Shown: positions 24,735 to 34,430 of the stretch, one piece after another
How the letters are laid out: each line of letters opens with the position of its first letter
Position numbering within the stretch: position 1 is the first letter of the stretch
NCBI GenBank assembly: GCA_018417955.1
Contig: JACTVC010000002.1
Location: 1,054,001 to 1,118,000, forward strand
Length of the DNA: 64,000 nucleotides
Direction of reading: 5' to 3'
From: Laccaria trichodermophora
Taxonomy: Eukaryota > Basidiomycota > Agaricomycetes > Agaricales > Hydnangiaceae
Translations under genes and position numbers: made by a program
Notes under the pieces: model-generated
Databases searched by the model: none
Told to the model about the DNA's origin: nothing
Seen by the model: only the letters and a program-made list of their open reading frames with translations

Positions 24735-26330
24735 TCATAGGCGTTTGTTCACCACGGGCAAGGAGGCACTCAGTTTCTTGCCCATGTTATCCAAAAAAGT
24801 TGTACCAGGTGGTAAACCATTCTTTTCCGCCAACTTCTCAAATTCCAAGATTAATTCAATCACATCCTCGCCATACTCTTCGCCAAATTGCTGTAGGATC
24901 CGCTCTCGGCTCAATCCCGGATGATCCGCCATGCGGTTGAGAAGGTATTCAGCAATAACTTCGACCCCTTTTTGTGAGCGAGTGGACATCGCATCCCCAC
25001 GCATGGTGCGGAAGGTAAGCTTCAAAAACGGGGAAGGGACCTCCACCCGGATGGGACGTTGAACTTGATCGAAGAGGAAGTAATCGGCCTCAACATCGCC
25101 CATGAGAAGCGAGATCTGCCTTTGCAGAGCCAGAGACCGCGGATGGGAGGGGTCTGGGGTTGCAAACCCCATAGCACTAATCGAGACGGAACCGGAATCG
25201 TTGATAGGTAGGGAACGAAGATGATCCGGTACACTGGGATACTGCCAGAATGGATCATTGATTGTACCCTTCAGCCTTTTCGAAACTTTCTGTTTCCCGC
25301 AGTTTTTTTTGTGGGTTCGCCAGTCTTCCTTCTGACATTCCCTGCGGTAGCTGTAGTATTGTTTAAATATCAAGGACAACAAAACTTACTGGGAACAGTA
25401 GTGCACCGTAAAATTGAGCCTCGCTTTACAGGCACTGCACAGCATGAATTTTTTGTCGCCTTCAAACATGTCAGGACTTTTGCCACAATTTTCGCAACGA
25501 ATGACAGGTTTGGAGGGGGCTGATGACATTGTTTCCCCCCATACCTTTGCAAGACCGGGTTCGGCCGTCATCATCTTGGTGACTGGGTCCATTCCAGGGC
25601 TGCCGTGGGCGAAGTCACCCATGATGGATAGCCCTGTTTGCACGGCGAACAAAGCTGATAGGAGCACCCTTAGCTTTCAAGTTTCACACATCGAGGGCGT
25701 TTTAGACTCACCCAAAAACTCATTCCTTTCGACTGTGAGAAGCTGAGATATGTGCGTATTTGCCGTGAGATCTGACGCATCCACGGCCCCCGCCCACCAC
25801 TGACTCGGAAGAGTGTAGAGAGCTTCCGAATCTGCCTCCTTCAAGTTCTCGTGGAAATTGCTGATAAAGGCGACAAAGCCTTTTCCACGGTCCTTCAACA
25901 TCGAACTGACACTGATCTCTGGACACAGCGCACGCGAGTCCTCGCCAAGAACGGCGAATTCGCAAGCTGCTTGCAACCCCTGCATAAGATGCTTCTTGCG
26001 CTCTTTTTCCTCCACCAATGCCCACGCTGTGCGAAAATCCGTCATCATGACATCCCACATCTCTCGCGTCACCTGCTGGTATTTCAGGGCCCGTCTTGTA
26101 ATCTCTTCGCATAAAGCAGAAGAGTCGTTCTCTCCCAAAAAATCCTGAATCCTGTCTCGGAACCCGGCGTAGACATCATGACCAGACAAGGAGCGAAGCC
26201 CTTTTTCCCAGTCCTTATTCCAGCGGACTGGGTCAGTCTTGACGCTTGTAATTTCGAACTTTTCAGAGAATATACCGAGATCGGGAAACCTAGAAGGCGC
26301 GGTTATATTATTCGGTGTTGAGTCGGCCAT
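24735..26330 (-). CDS. MYND-type zinc-finger protein
   Basis: Starts MADSTPNNITAPSRFPDLGI at 26330. Exon 1 (to about 25716) is helical and lacks a known domain. Exon 2 runs about 25390-25668 and exon 3 is 24735-25341. The second intron (25342-25389, GTAAGT...CCGCAG) joins CA|G so that the finger reads CENCGK...CSACK...HYCSQECQKEDW...HKKNC, a normal MYND zinc finger (C-x2-C...C-x2-C...C-x3-C...H-x3-C). After it come about 175 residues rich in charged helices, ending at 24735. MYND fingers bind proline-rich partners; the substrate here is unknown. The first intron (GTGAGT donor at 25714) does not keep frame with the obvious acceptor by one base, so either a different splice site is used or there is a base error. 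It is divergent from the F-box gene at 26784. Confidence 0.8.
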
Positions 26331-26783
26331 ATTGAGAGGAAGTGGAAGGAGGTGGAAGGGGGTCCGGAGGTGGAAACAAATTGTACCCGACGCTTGGTTG
26401 ACGACGCGTCTGTCGCGTGATTATTTGTCACAATATTCATCACGCGTCTTGTCACGCTTTTGAACGTTGTCGACGCGGGCTTCGTGCTCATTAATCATTG
26501 CTCAATGATCTACTGTCCAGACTCCACTGCCAATGCGTTCTCATCGGAAACTCGGAATTCCGCTCGGAATGATGAGGAACTCATGTCGGAGAAAAGACCG
26601 CACAAGTTTCTGTTATGGCTTCCCATCTCAGGTCGTGCGCGTGCGATTCATTAGCTACTAGACTCCGGAATTTCTCCAGGATAAAGATGGCTTTGGGCAG
26701 GGTTACCTTGAAATTTTACAGCACTTGAATTACCTACTCTCCCAACACCTTCAAGCGCACATACTCGACCCATTCGTCAAACA
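26331..26783. promoter_or_regulatory. Divergent promoter with ACGCGT boxes and inverted repeat
   Basis: The spacer between the MYND (-) and F-box (+) genes carries ACGCGT at 26404-26409 and 26442-26447. This is the consensus bound by MBF-type cell-cycle factors in yeasts. CGCGTGAT (26414-26421) and ATCACGCG (26439-26446) form an inverted repeat with a 17-nt gap. Control of either gene by these sites is an inference. Confidence 0.45.
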
Positions 26784-28259
26784 ATGGTCAACCTCCAAAA
26801 CGACGTGGGGGATACTATGGAACCAGATAGAATTTGCAGCGGTACTGCTAACGTTGCTTTAATTGATTCCCTTCCCCCCGAGCTCCTTGCATGCATTTTT
26901 GAGATGGCGCAAATTATGTCGCTGCCGTCTGGAGGTCTCCCACGATTTCGACGCTTTCCCTTTATTGTTTCACAGGTTTCACGGTTCTGGCGTCATGTCG
27001 CCCTTGGATCCGCCATGTTGTGGTGTAATGTGGACATTTCACCTCCCTGGACGCGTTTAGCCGGCCTTGTATTTTACCTCGAAAGGTCAAAATCATGCCT
27101 GATTGATCTAACACTCACAATTCCTTCCACTCAAGATGATCTTGATGTATTCAACGTCGACGATCTGCTTTCCATTGTTAACTTGCAGTATCATCGCTGT
27201 CGTACAATCAACATCTCAGGGACTGTGCATAGAATTGCACCGGCAGTAATAAAAATCCTGACATCAATGCACCTTGGTCAATACCCCAACATGGAGCAAA
27301 TTGTAGTGGAGGGCAGTGAAGGAGATTCAGGGCTTGATATGCGTCACCCAAACGCCCAGTTTTTTATTTCAGGCGCCCCAAAGCTCGCCGATGTGCGTCT
27401 GGGAGGAATCGGGCTGTTGTATTTCCAGCCTCCTCTTGGAACCGTTACGGAGCTTCATTTAGCTAGGGAAAAGCGGTCAATCCCATTTAGCGATTTTTCT
27501 CGGATGCTCAAAGCCTGTAGTGCCCTGACAACTTTGGCCATCTATGATGACTTAGTTTCCGATTGGCCCACTCCCCTACAGGTCCACGACGTTCCATCCC
27601 TTCGCCATCTGCACATATACGGCAATATGCTTTCTGTATCTCAGCTTTTGCTCTCTGTGTCGGCTCCTGATTTGGAAGCCCTCTCCATAGCTCCGGTTGT
27701 CGCTTCAGATTTAAAGTTAATGTGCACGGAGGGCAAGCGCAACAACAAACCATGGTTCCCCGTGTTGAGGTCGCTCACTCTCGCTCCTCCCTACCCCGAT
27801 GCAATGAAAGCGATATCAGTTGCCTCGGAATGCTTCCCCATCACTCAACTTCTTATTCTTCCCAATTTCTACCCTGAATTGTTGGTTGAAACTCTCGGAC
27901 GCAAATCTAACGGCCTTGACGGCACTCACTGGCCTCATCTTGACGGCCTTGCTATTCGAGAAATTCAGGAGAAAAACGAAACAGCGGTATATTCGCTTAT
28001 CGATTCTCGACGAGCCGCAGGGGACCCATTGAAAAAAATATATGTAGATGTTGTGTCAATTAAGATGATGACTCGCTTAAAATGGTTGGAAGACCAAATG
28101 TTGGTGGTAGAAGCGGACCCTTGGGGACGGCAACAAAGCAACGCGTTACACGCCTACGATCGGGATCGTTTATATGGTGAGTTCAAACGAATAATACTTG
28201 TTTTTTCTCACTCCAATGGAATTTCCAGCTTGCATTGGGGCCCGTTGAGCACAAATTGA
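26784..28259 (+). CDS. F-box protein, divergent member of the cluster
   Basis: Single open frame of 491 residues. The F-box is at about residues 26-75 (IDSLPPELLACIFEMAQ...VSQVSRFWRHVALG), with the usual agaric continuation LWCNVDISPPW. The rest looks like an LRR-type solenoid (repeated LxxLxL blocks such as VTELHLAREKRSIPF, SLRHLHIYGNML). F-box proteins link substrates to the SCF ubiquitin ligase through Skp1; the C-terminal part should choose the substrate. It shares layout with the genes at 28394, 42883 and 44497 but is clearly more diverged, and it keeps a C-terminal tail (YDRDRLYGEF) that those genes have only as untranslated sequence after their stops. Confidence 0.88.
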   Translation: MVNLQNDVGDTMEPDRICSGTANVALIDSLPPELLACIFEMAQIMSLPSGGLPRFRRFPFIVSQVSRFWRHVALGSAMLWCNVDISPPWTRLAGLVFYLERSKSCLIDLTLTIPSTQDDLDVFNVDDLLSIVNLQYHRCRTINISGTVHRIAPAVIKILTSMHLGQYPNMEQIVVEGSEGDSGLDMRHPNAQFFISGAPKLADVRLGGIGLLYFQPPLGTVTELHLAREKRSIPFSDFSRMLKACSALTTLAIYDDLVSDWPTPLQVHDVPSLRHLHIYGNMLSVSQLLLSVSAPDLEALSIAPVVASDLKLMCTEGKRNNKPWFPVLRSLTLAPPYPDAMKAISVASECFPITQLLILPNFYPELLVETLGRKSNGLDGTHWPHLDGLAIREIQEKNETAVYSLIDSRRAAGDPLKKIYVDVVSIKMMTRLKWLEDQMLVVEADPWGRQQSNALHAYDRDRLYGEFKRIILVFSHSNGISSLHWGPLSTN

Positions 28260-28393
28260 GCGTTTGTCACAATCGCCGGCGGGCCGGACCACACTTTATT
28301 TATACAGTCACTGTCAGTAACGATCATTTCATCTGCACCTAACACCATCACACAAACGTTGTTCGGTGAATCAGTCCCCTCCCCTTCTCAAAA
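28260..28393 (+). promoter_or_regulatory. Conserved F-box unit promoter block
   Basis: CGGCGGGCCGGACCACA near 28278-28294, followed by TTTATAC (TATA-like), recurs upstream of the F-box copies: 44378-44393 intact, and 29915-29933 and 33598-33617 with C-to-T or G-to-A changes. It marks the start of each tandem duplication unit. Confidence 0.6.
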
Positions 28394-29776
28394 ATGTCAA
28401 ATCACCAGATGCATGCAATATCCCGAAGCCGTACATCGGAATTGAAGTCCTCATCGTCCCACTCAAACGAAGTTTCTCCAATCGATGCCCTACCACCGGA
28501 ACTGTTAGGATGCATTTTCGAAATGACACAAGCCATGTTGCTTCCTTCGGAAGATTACTTTCGTTGCTTCCCATTCATACCTGCGCAAGTATCACAATAT
28601 TGGCGGGAAATTGTACTGGCAACACCTGTCTTGTGGTCAAATGTGGATATTTCACCCCCTTGGGACTTGTCCACCATACAAACCTACATCGGAAGATCCA
28701 AGGAGTCTTTGATAGACTTACGCCTTTCCTTCGACTTCTGTGATTCGGACCAGCATCCTTCCATTGAGTCCGCTCATTCACTCACCCTCATCCTTCGTCC
28801 TCACTACCTTCGGTGCCGTACCATTAAGGTGTCTGGGGTTACCCAAATCATCCCTGCTATATTAGTGGTGTTGGAGTCAATGCAGCACAGCACGTACCCC
28901 CACCTTCGACGCTTTTTGGTAGAGGGGAGAGAAAAGGCCGAGGCTGACCATAGTGTGTTTACTCTAAGAGACACTCCGAAGCTCATGGATGTGCGTTTGC
29001 GGGGTACGGGGTTGAACTACTTCCGCCTTCCGCTTACCAATGTCACTGAGCTTCATCTGGCGCCGGTGAGGATCTCGCTCCCTTATGCGGCTTTTTGCGC
29101 GATGATACAATCTTGTTCTGCATCGCTGATCACGCTGGTCATTTATGATGATCTTGTCTTTGGCCTGGCGCCATTGCGCGTGTACGATATGCCCTCCCTA
29201 CGCCGCATCCACATCTACGGAATGATGCTTGCGGTGTCTGAGCTTCTGCTCTCAATCTCAGCTCCGGATCTGGAAGAGATCTCCATTGCCCCATACACCA
29301 AGGCTGATCTCATCCTGTTGGAAGACGTCATGCGCAAGACATCTCCACGCTTTCCGAAGCTGAAATCACTCACACTAACGCTTAGTCCGACCTTCACAGA
29401 GATAATTGAATCAGCGTTCGATCGAGCGGAATTTTGTTTTCCTGGAATCAAGACCCTCGTTCTGCCCAATTTTTACTGGCCGCTCTTGTTACAATGTCTG
29501 ACCCACTCCGTAATACCTCGCTGGCCTCAGCTGAATAGCGTCGCACTTCGGGCACTTGACGACAATATCGATGTGCTTCGCCAATTTATTTTAGACCGCC
29601 AGGTGGCAGGAGCACCCATCACGACGTTGTATTTCGACGCAGAATCGGTTACGAAATTGGTTCATTGCGAAGATTTGAGGCAGAAGGTTTCTATAGTAGA
29701 GGGGGATCCTTGGCTGGCCCAACAGAGCGCTGCGTTTTATTCTGAGGAAAAGTCTCGGTTCCTTGGTGATGACTAG
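28394..29776 (+). CDS. F-box protein, paralogue A
   Basis: 460 residues in one frame. F-box at about residues 29-80 (PIDALPPELLGCIFEMTQ...AQVSQYWREIVLA, then LWSNVDISPPW). The C-terminal half is a leucine-rich solenoid-like region (LMDVRLRGTGLNYF, NVTELHLAPV). The first ATG is 28394, but the sequence matching paralogues B and C starts at the second ATG (28409, MHAISRS), so that may be the true start. After the stop, sequence that could encode FEPKHAYDWDRLYGDF is still present, matching the coding tail of the 26784 gene. SCF adaptor role is inferred from the F-box family; the substrate is unknown. Confidence 0.88.
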   Translation: MSNHQMHAISRSRTSELKSSSSHSNEVSPIDALPPELLGCIFEMTQAMLLPSEDYFRCFPFIPAQVSQYWREIVLATPVLWSNVDISPPWDLSTIQTYIGRSKESLIDLRLSFDFCDSDQHPSIESAHSLTLILRPHYLRCRTIKVSGVTQIIPAILVVLESMQHSTYPHLRRFLVEGREKAEADHSVFTLRDTPKLMDVRLRGTGLNYFRLPLTNVTELHLAPVRISLPYAAFCAMIQSCSASLITLVIYDDLVFGLAPLRVYDMPSLRRIHIYGMMLAVSELLLSISAPDLEEISIAPYTKADLILLEDVMRKTSPRFPKLKSLTLTLSPTFTEIIESAFDRAEFCFPGIKTLVLPNFYWPLLLQCLTHSVIPRWPQLNSVALRALDDNIDVLRQFILDRQVAGAPITTLYFDAESVTKLVHCEDLRQKVSIVEGDPWLAQQSAAFYSEEKSRFLGDD

Positions 29777-29962
29777 ATTCTTTCAGCTTTGGTTTGAGCC
29801 GAAGCACGCGTACGATTGGGATAGATTATACGGTGACTTTGACGAATGATACTTTTTTTTTCTGGGCTTCTCAAGGGCTTCTGGCATTAAAGCATTGAAA
29901 TTGCATAGTAGTAGCCAGTGGGCTGGACCACAATCAAAGATACTGTAGCTGTGTGTATGGTA

Positions 29963-31125
29963 CAGTTGAACCCACCTTAAGTCATACCTCTCAGTGGATG
30001 CCAAAATCCATGCATTTTAGAGGGTTATGAGTTTCAAAAAACCTACCACTCAGAGCATAAATAGCAATATTTTCCCATGATATAATGTAGGGTAATTAAA
30101 TGTGAGAGAAAGAATCAGTAACATGTGTGTTATTCAAAGACCTTGTCTGTGAGCTGCAAGTCCCTTTTTAGACCCTGTAGAAGGCTTTCAAGTTGCTCTC
30201 AAGCCTAAGGTAGATGTCATTTACATATAACAATGTCACATGGCACTTCCCAAAATGGAAAGTACATCCTCATTTCAAAAACACAGATCCATCAACTGAT
30301 TTCTCAGATATATTCATTGAGACTTAGCAACACAGACAGAAAATCATTGAAAAATCATGAAAAATATTGAGTAGACCTATGCCTTTTCCCTTGCCAAGGC
30401 CATGCCTTATGCCCTTTGGCTGAACTATGCCTTTTTCAGCAAAATTGCCTGCCCACCATGATGGTGGATGGGAAAAGGTATGACATTTTGGAGGTTATGC
30501 CTTTTCACACATATGACTTAAGGCAGGTTCGACTTAGGGCTGCACACTGTCTGTTTGACAGGGATGGCTGTTGATCGACAGGCGTAAATTTGCAACTTGA
30601 AAGCCAGAACAGGAATGGGTGGGCAAAAAACAGCTGTAAACAGGTTGTACAGACGTTTGCCCACCCTTTCACTGTATATATTTTTTTTCACAGTTTTTCT
30701 CTTGTTTTTGGGTACCTGGTAGATGTAAGAAGAGATATTAAGCACAAATAATAAAGATTTGCACCTTCAAACAGCAAATCGTGAGCTCAAGGTGTGAATA
30801 GACCTTTTGCGGGGTTTCAATTGTGATGAGTCAGCACCATTCTGGTTGTATTTGAGCTGCAATTGAACTCGCCTGGAGACATTTAGTGTGATAGAGATAT
30901 GCAAAAATCTAATAATGAAGCACTTCAGACATTGTCAATAGATAGTACAGTTAATTGTGGGTAAAATCACAGAATGTGTCAATGACCCGTCTCACGGCTG
31001 TTACAGCCATCATGTGATGGATAAAAATGGGTGTTCAGCAAGCCCAAACGGAACAGGTAATTGTCCATCAGACCCATCCGTCGACCCATCTATGACAGGC
31101 ATGGTGTGCAGCCCTAGTTCGACTG
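29963..31125. mobile_element. Tc1/pogo-like non-autonomous TIR element, split by a hAT-like insertion
   Basis: The left end CAGTTGAACCCACCTTAAGT (29963) matches the reverse complement of the right end, ACTTAAGGCAGGTTCGACT plus G (30516-30534 and 31125). The element is flanked by TA on both sides (29961-29962 and 31126-31127). TIRs starting CAGT with TA duplications fit the Tc1/mariner/pogo group. No transposase is seen. Without the inner insertion its length is about 573 bp. Confidence 0.75.
30535..31116. mobile_element. hAT-like MITE inserted in the pogo-like element (582 bp)
   Basis: The ends TAGGGCTGCACAC (30535) and GTGTGCAGCCCTA (ending 31116) are perfect 13-bp inverted repeats. It is flanked by a perfect 8-bp duplication, GTTCGACT (30527-30534 and 31117-31124). 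An 8-bp duplication and TAGGG termini fit hAT. No transposase gene is present. Confidence 0.85.
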
Positions 31126-31218
31126 TACCAACCATAACACATAACACAGGCCTTGTTGTGTTGCCTATTTCCTCAATGTAACATGTAACAGAGGCTTGGT
31201 TGGTAACACCATGGTTGT

Positions 31219-31240
31219 TCAGCCTGAGCACTCAGGCTGA
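31219..31240. other. Perfect 10-bp hairpin
   Basis: TCAGCCTGAG-CA-CTCAGGCTGA, a perfect palindrome just left of the next hAT-like element. Function unknown. Confidence 0.5.
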
Positions 31241-31248
31241 CCTAGGAC

Positions 31249-32447
31249 TAGGGACTGTCATGGATCGGCAAAAACCGGGTATCATCCGTGGCCGTTGATA
31301 TCCGTTATCCACGGATCAGACCTGTGGATATATATAGAAATCCATGGATATCTGTGATCCATATGCTATATTTGGACGACCTTGGCAGGAGCAGCTCCAA
31401 TGTGCTGCTGCCCTTTGTAAGCCTGTGGAACTCTTCAATCTCACTCCCTCTTAAAATAAAAACACCCTTTGATAAATTTGAACAAGAATTCATTGTACTA
31501 TAATTATTTCTTCAGCTTTTCCTTTGTATTTTGCTCTGATTTTATTAATCCACAATATATGCATTCATAGAATGAACTATGTTATAATTTTTTGACTTGA
31601 ATGCTATACAGAGATTAATTTGGTCTTGAATAAATTAACAACATCTTTTAACAGGTCAGAAAGAGAATGTGTATATGGCAGATCAGTGACAAACATATAC
31701 CATACCCATCTGTGAGCATCAAAAATTCTTACAGTGGTTGGGGTACTTATATGTATTTCATACAAAATATGATGCAAATATATAAAGTGCTTATACTTTA
31801 TGAACCTTCAAAATCATTTATAACACTTGGGTAAGTAGTATGACTACACTAGCATTATAATGGTATTTGATACTCATCCTGCATCCAATCATTGAGAGTA
31901 TGCATAAAGAGCAATAAAAAAAATGTGAAATTAATTTGATAGTGGAAATGAAATCAAAAATTCTTTCTCCAAAAGAATTTGGAATGTTTTCAAACATCTG
32001 GGAATGGGAGGAGTCTGACAAAGTGTGAATTTTGCTGATGACAGCTAGATAATATAATTTAGGATGACTATATTTAATTTGTGACTACTTTTAAGACTCA
32101 CTTTATGTCTGAATCATGATGTTTGCTCTTCATGTGGATGCTGGTAATATTTTCATGGATTGAGGCTTGATCATATCATTTTCCACTGTTATTAAATAAT
32201 GAGCTTCTACTAATATTCACATAGGATATTACAGTTAATTTTATTGAAATAAGAATCTCCAAAACGAGAGCTTTCCAACGCATATTTTTTCATGGAAAAC
32301 GGTGAAGAACTCGTGAAGATATATGGAGGGCTGCTCTGAGCCACTATACCCACAGATATATCCATACCGTGGCTTATCCAATCCATGGGTGGGAAAATCC
32401 ACGGATTGGATACGGATAATACCCGGGTGTATCCATGACAGTCCCTA
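31249..32447. mobile_element. Second hAT-like non-autonomous element (1,199 bp)
   Basis: Starts TAGGGACTGTCATGGAT and ends ATCCATGACAGTCCCTA, 17-bp perfect inverted repeats. It is flanked by CCTAGGAC (31241-31248) and CCTAGGAT (32448-32455), an 8-bp duplication with one C/T difference. The interior is A+T-rich without a reading frame. It differs in TIR sequence from the 30535 element. Confidence 0.85.
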
Positions 32448-32568
32448 CCTAGGATGAACTGTTGCTTATTTTGGGCTCATAACACATAACATCAGCCTGG
32501 TTGCTAAAGGTACATCAGTTCAGGATGTAACACTGTCAAGGCTGTTGGTACCCTACACACAGCTACAA

Positions 32569-33459
32569 CCTACCACCAGAACTATTAGGATGAGCCTGAC
32601 TATCATGAGTTTACACTCAGGGACACTCCAAGGCTCACAGATGTGCATTTGTGGGGTATGGGGTTGCACTACTTCCGCGTTCCACTGACCAATGTCACAG
32701 AGCTCCATCTGGCACTGGTGAGGAAGTCACTGAATTATGTGGTCTTTTTCAAGATGATACAATTGTGTTCTGCACATTGGTCACACTGGTTATCTATGAT
32801 TGTCTCTTTGCCTGGTGGTGTGAAGCTGTCACAGTATTGTGTGTGTGTGATATGCCTTCCCTATGCCATATTCACATTTACAAAAAGATGCTTGCAGTCT
32901 CTGAGCTTCTGCTCACAATCTCAGCTACGAATCTGGAAGCAATTTCCATTGCCCCATTCACTGCCAAGGATCTCATCCTGCTGGAAGAAGACATGCAGTG
33001 CAAGAAATCTCCCCACTTTCCTAAGCTGAAAACATTCACACTAACACCAACCTCAGATGCCATAGAGGACACTATAGGATCAGTGCTCAATCAAGCAGAA
33101 TTTTGTTTTCCTGGGATTGAGACCCTTGTTCTTCTGAATTCTCACTGGCTGGTTGTGTTAAAATGCCTGACCTACAGAGGGGGTGTCCAAGCCATGGTCC
33201 CTCACTGGCCTCAGCTAGATAGTGTCACACTTTGGGCACTTGACAGCAACTTCAACATGCTTCATCAATTTATCTTAGACCGCAAGGTAGCTAGAGCACC
33301 CATCTGGACACTGCATTTGGATGCAGAATCAGTTGAGAACTTGGTTTATTACAAAGATTAGAGGCAGAAAGTTTCTATAGTAGAGGTGGATCCTTGGCTG
33401 GCCCAACAGAGCGCTGCATTTTATTCTGAGGAAAAGTCTCAGTTCCTTGGTGATGACTA
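32569..33459 (+). pseudogene. F-box pseudogene with internal deletion and CpG decay
   Basis: Begins with the F-box start region (CTACCACCAGAACTATTAGG, 32569-32588), then jumps about 450 bp, in paralogue terms, to the solenoid region. It follows paralogue C (44497) to the shared end (TTCCTTGGTGATGACTAA at 33443-33460). An internal stop near 33359 and frame changes remove function. Nearly every CpG in the matching part of paralogue C is TpG or CpA here (for example GGCGCCGGTG became GGCACTGGTG). Confidence 0.88.
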
Positions 33460-33635
33460 AATTCTATCAACTTCACAATTTACTTCTAGTTGAGGCTCAT
33501 GTATGATTGGTATCAATTATATGGTGACTTTGAATGAGTGATAGCTTTCTTTTTTTCTCAATCCAAGCATTGAAGCCCATATAGCATTTGTCACAGTAGC
33601 CAGCAGGCCAGACCACAATCATATTTATAGAGTCT

Positions 33636-33705
33636 GGAATTGAACCCAGGTTGGCCATGAAGGGAAATCCCAAAGAAGCACAATAACCTACTGTGCTATA
33701 CTGCC
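33636..33705 (-). repeat. tRNA-derived (SINE-like) fragment with A and B boxes
   Basis: On the minus strand GGCAGTA is followed by TAGCACAGTAGG (33698-33687), an exact fit to the Pol III A box. A D-stem GCAC/GTGC follows, then GGTTCAATTCC (33646-33636), a B box with one CpG-to-CpA change, within a CTGG/CCAG T-stem. The 3' half of the acceptor stem is missing, so this is a tRNA pseudogene or SINE head rather than a functional tRNA. Confidence 0.55.
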
Positions 33706-34430
33706 TATACAAACACAGTTACCATATATGTAATTCTTGAAAAACAGGGTCCTTGTCCCAGACATGACACCAGAGCCTCAAACACTGCCATCGCCATTAA
33801 CATTCACACTAAAAAGAGAACTCCACATGCATGTGGACATGTTGAGTTAAATGGCAATGAACAGGTAAACACAGCAGCAATACTATGCCCATGATACCTA
33901 TAAACCTAAACTCATCAAGTCAGCAGAATTTGAACTTGGGTATAGTTTTGTATTTAATATTCCAGCATACCTTGATGTCAAACATCATAATACCAGGCAA
34001 GGATGAATGCCTCTTAAGGCTGTACATTGTTGTAAATTTTTAATTTGCCCATCTCATCTAAAGATTGAATTAAAATTATGAGCAAAACATGGCCAAGGCC
34101 CAAGTGATCAAAGCATGACAGTTTAAAGAACAGGGTGCTCTATTACTAGGTTATCAACAAGACAGCTATATTAACAAACGAGACATCATGAGAAGATGCA
34201 CTATTTGCTAATCTTCCCTCCATATCATCCCCAGAGGCTGGTTCTCATTGATAAGTCCACCAGTGCCAGTGGATTGATCTGTTTGATACAACATTTTCTA
34301 TTTAGACACACAAACCCATCTTCATGCTGCCAGTCAGGGAGAAGGAAGATATGAATCCAGGCTCAAACTTTATTGTACAGATTGATAGGGAGAATGTGAA
34401 ATTGTAAGAACAACAAAGAAACAAAACATA
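33706..34430. other. CpG-poor intergenic stretch
   Basis: No gene seen. Very few CpGs; this continues the decayed zone into the 3' end of the TPR-CHAT gene. Confidence 0.5.
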
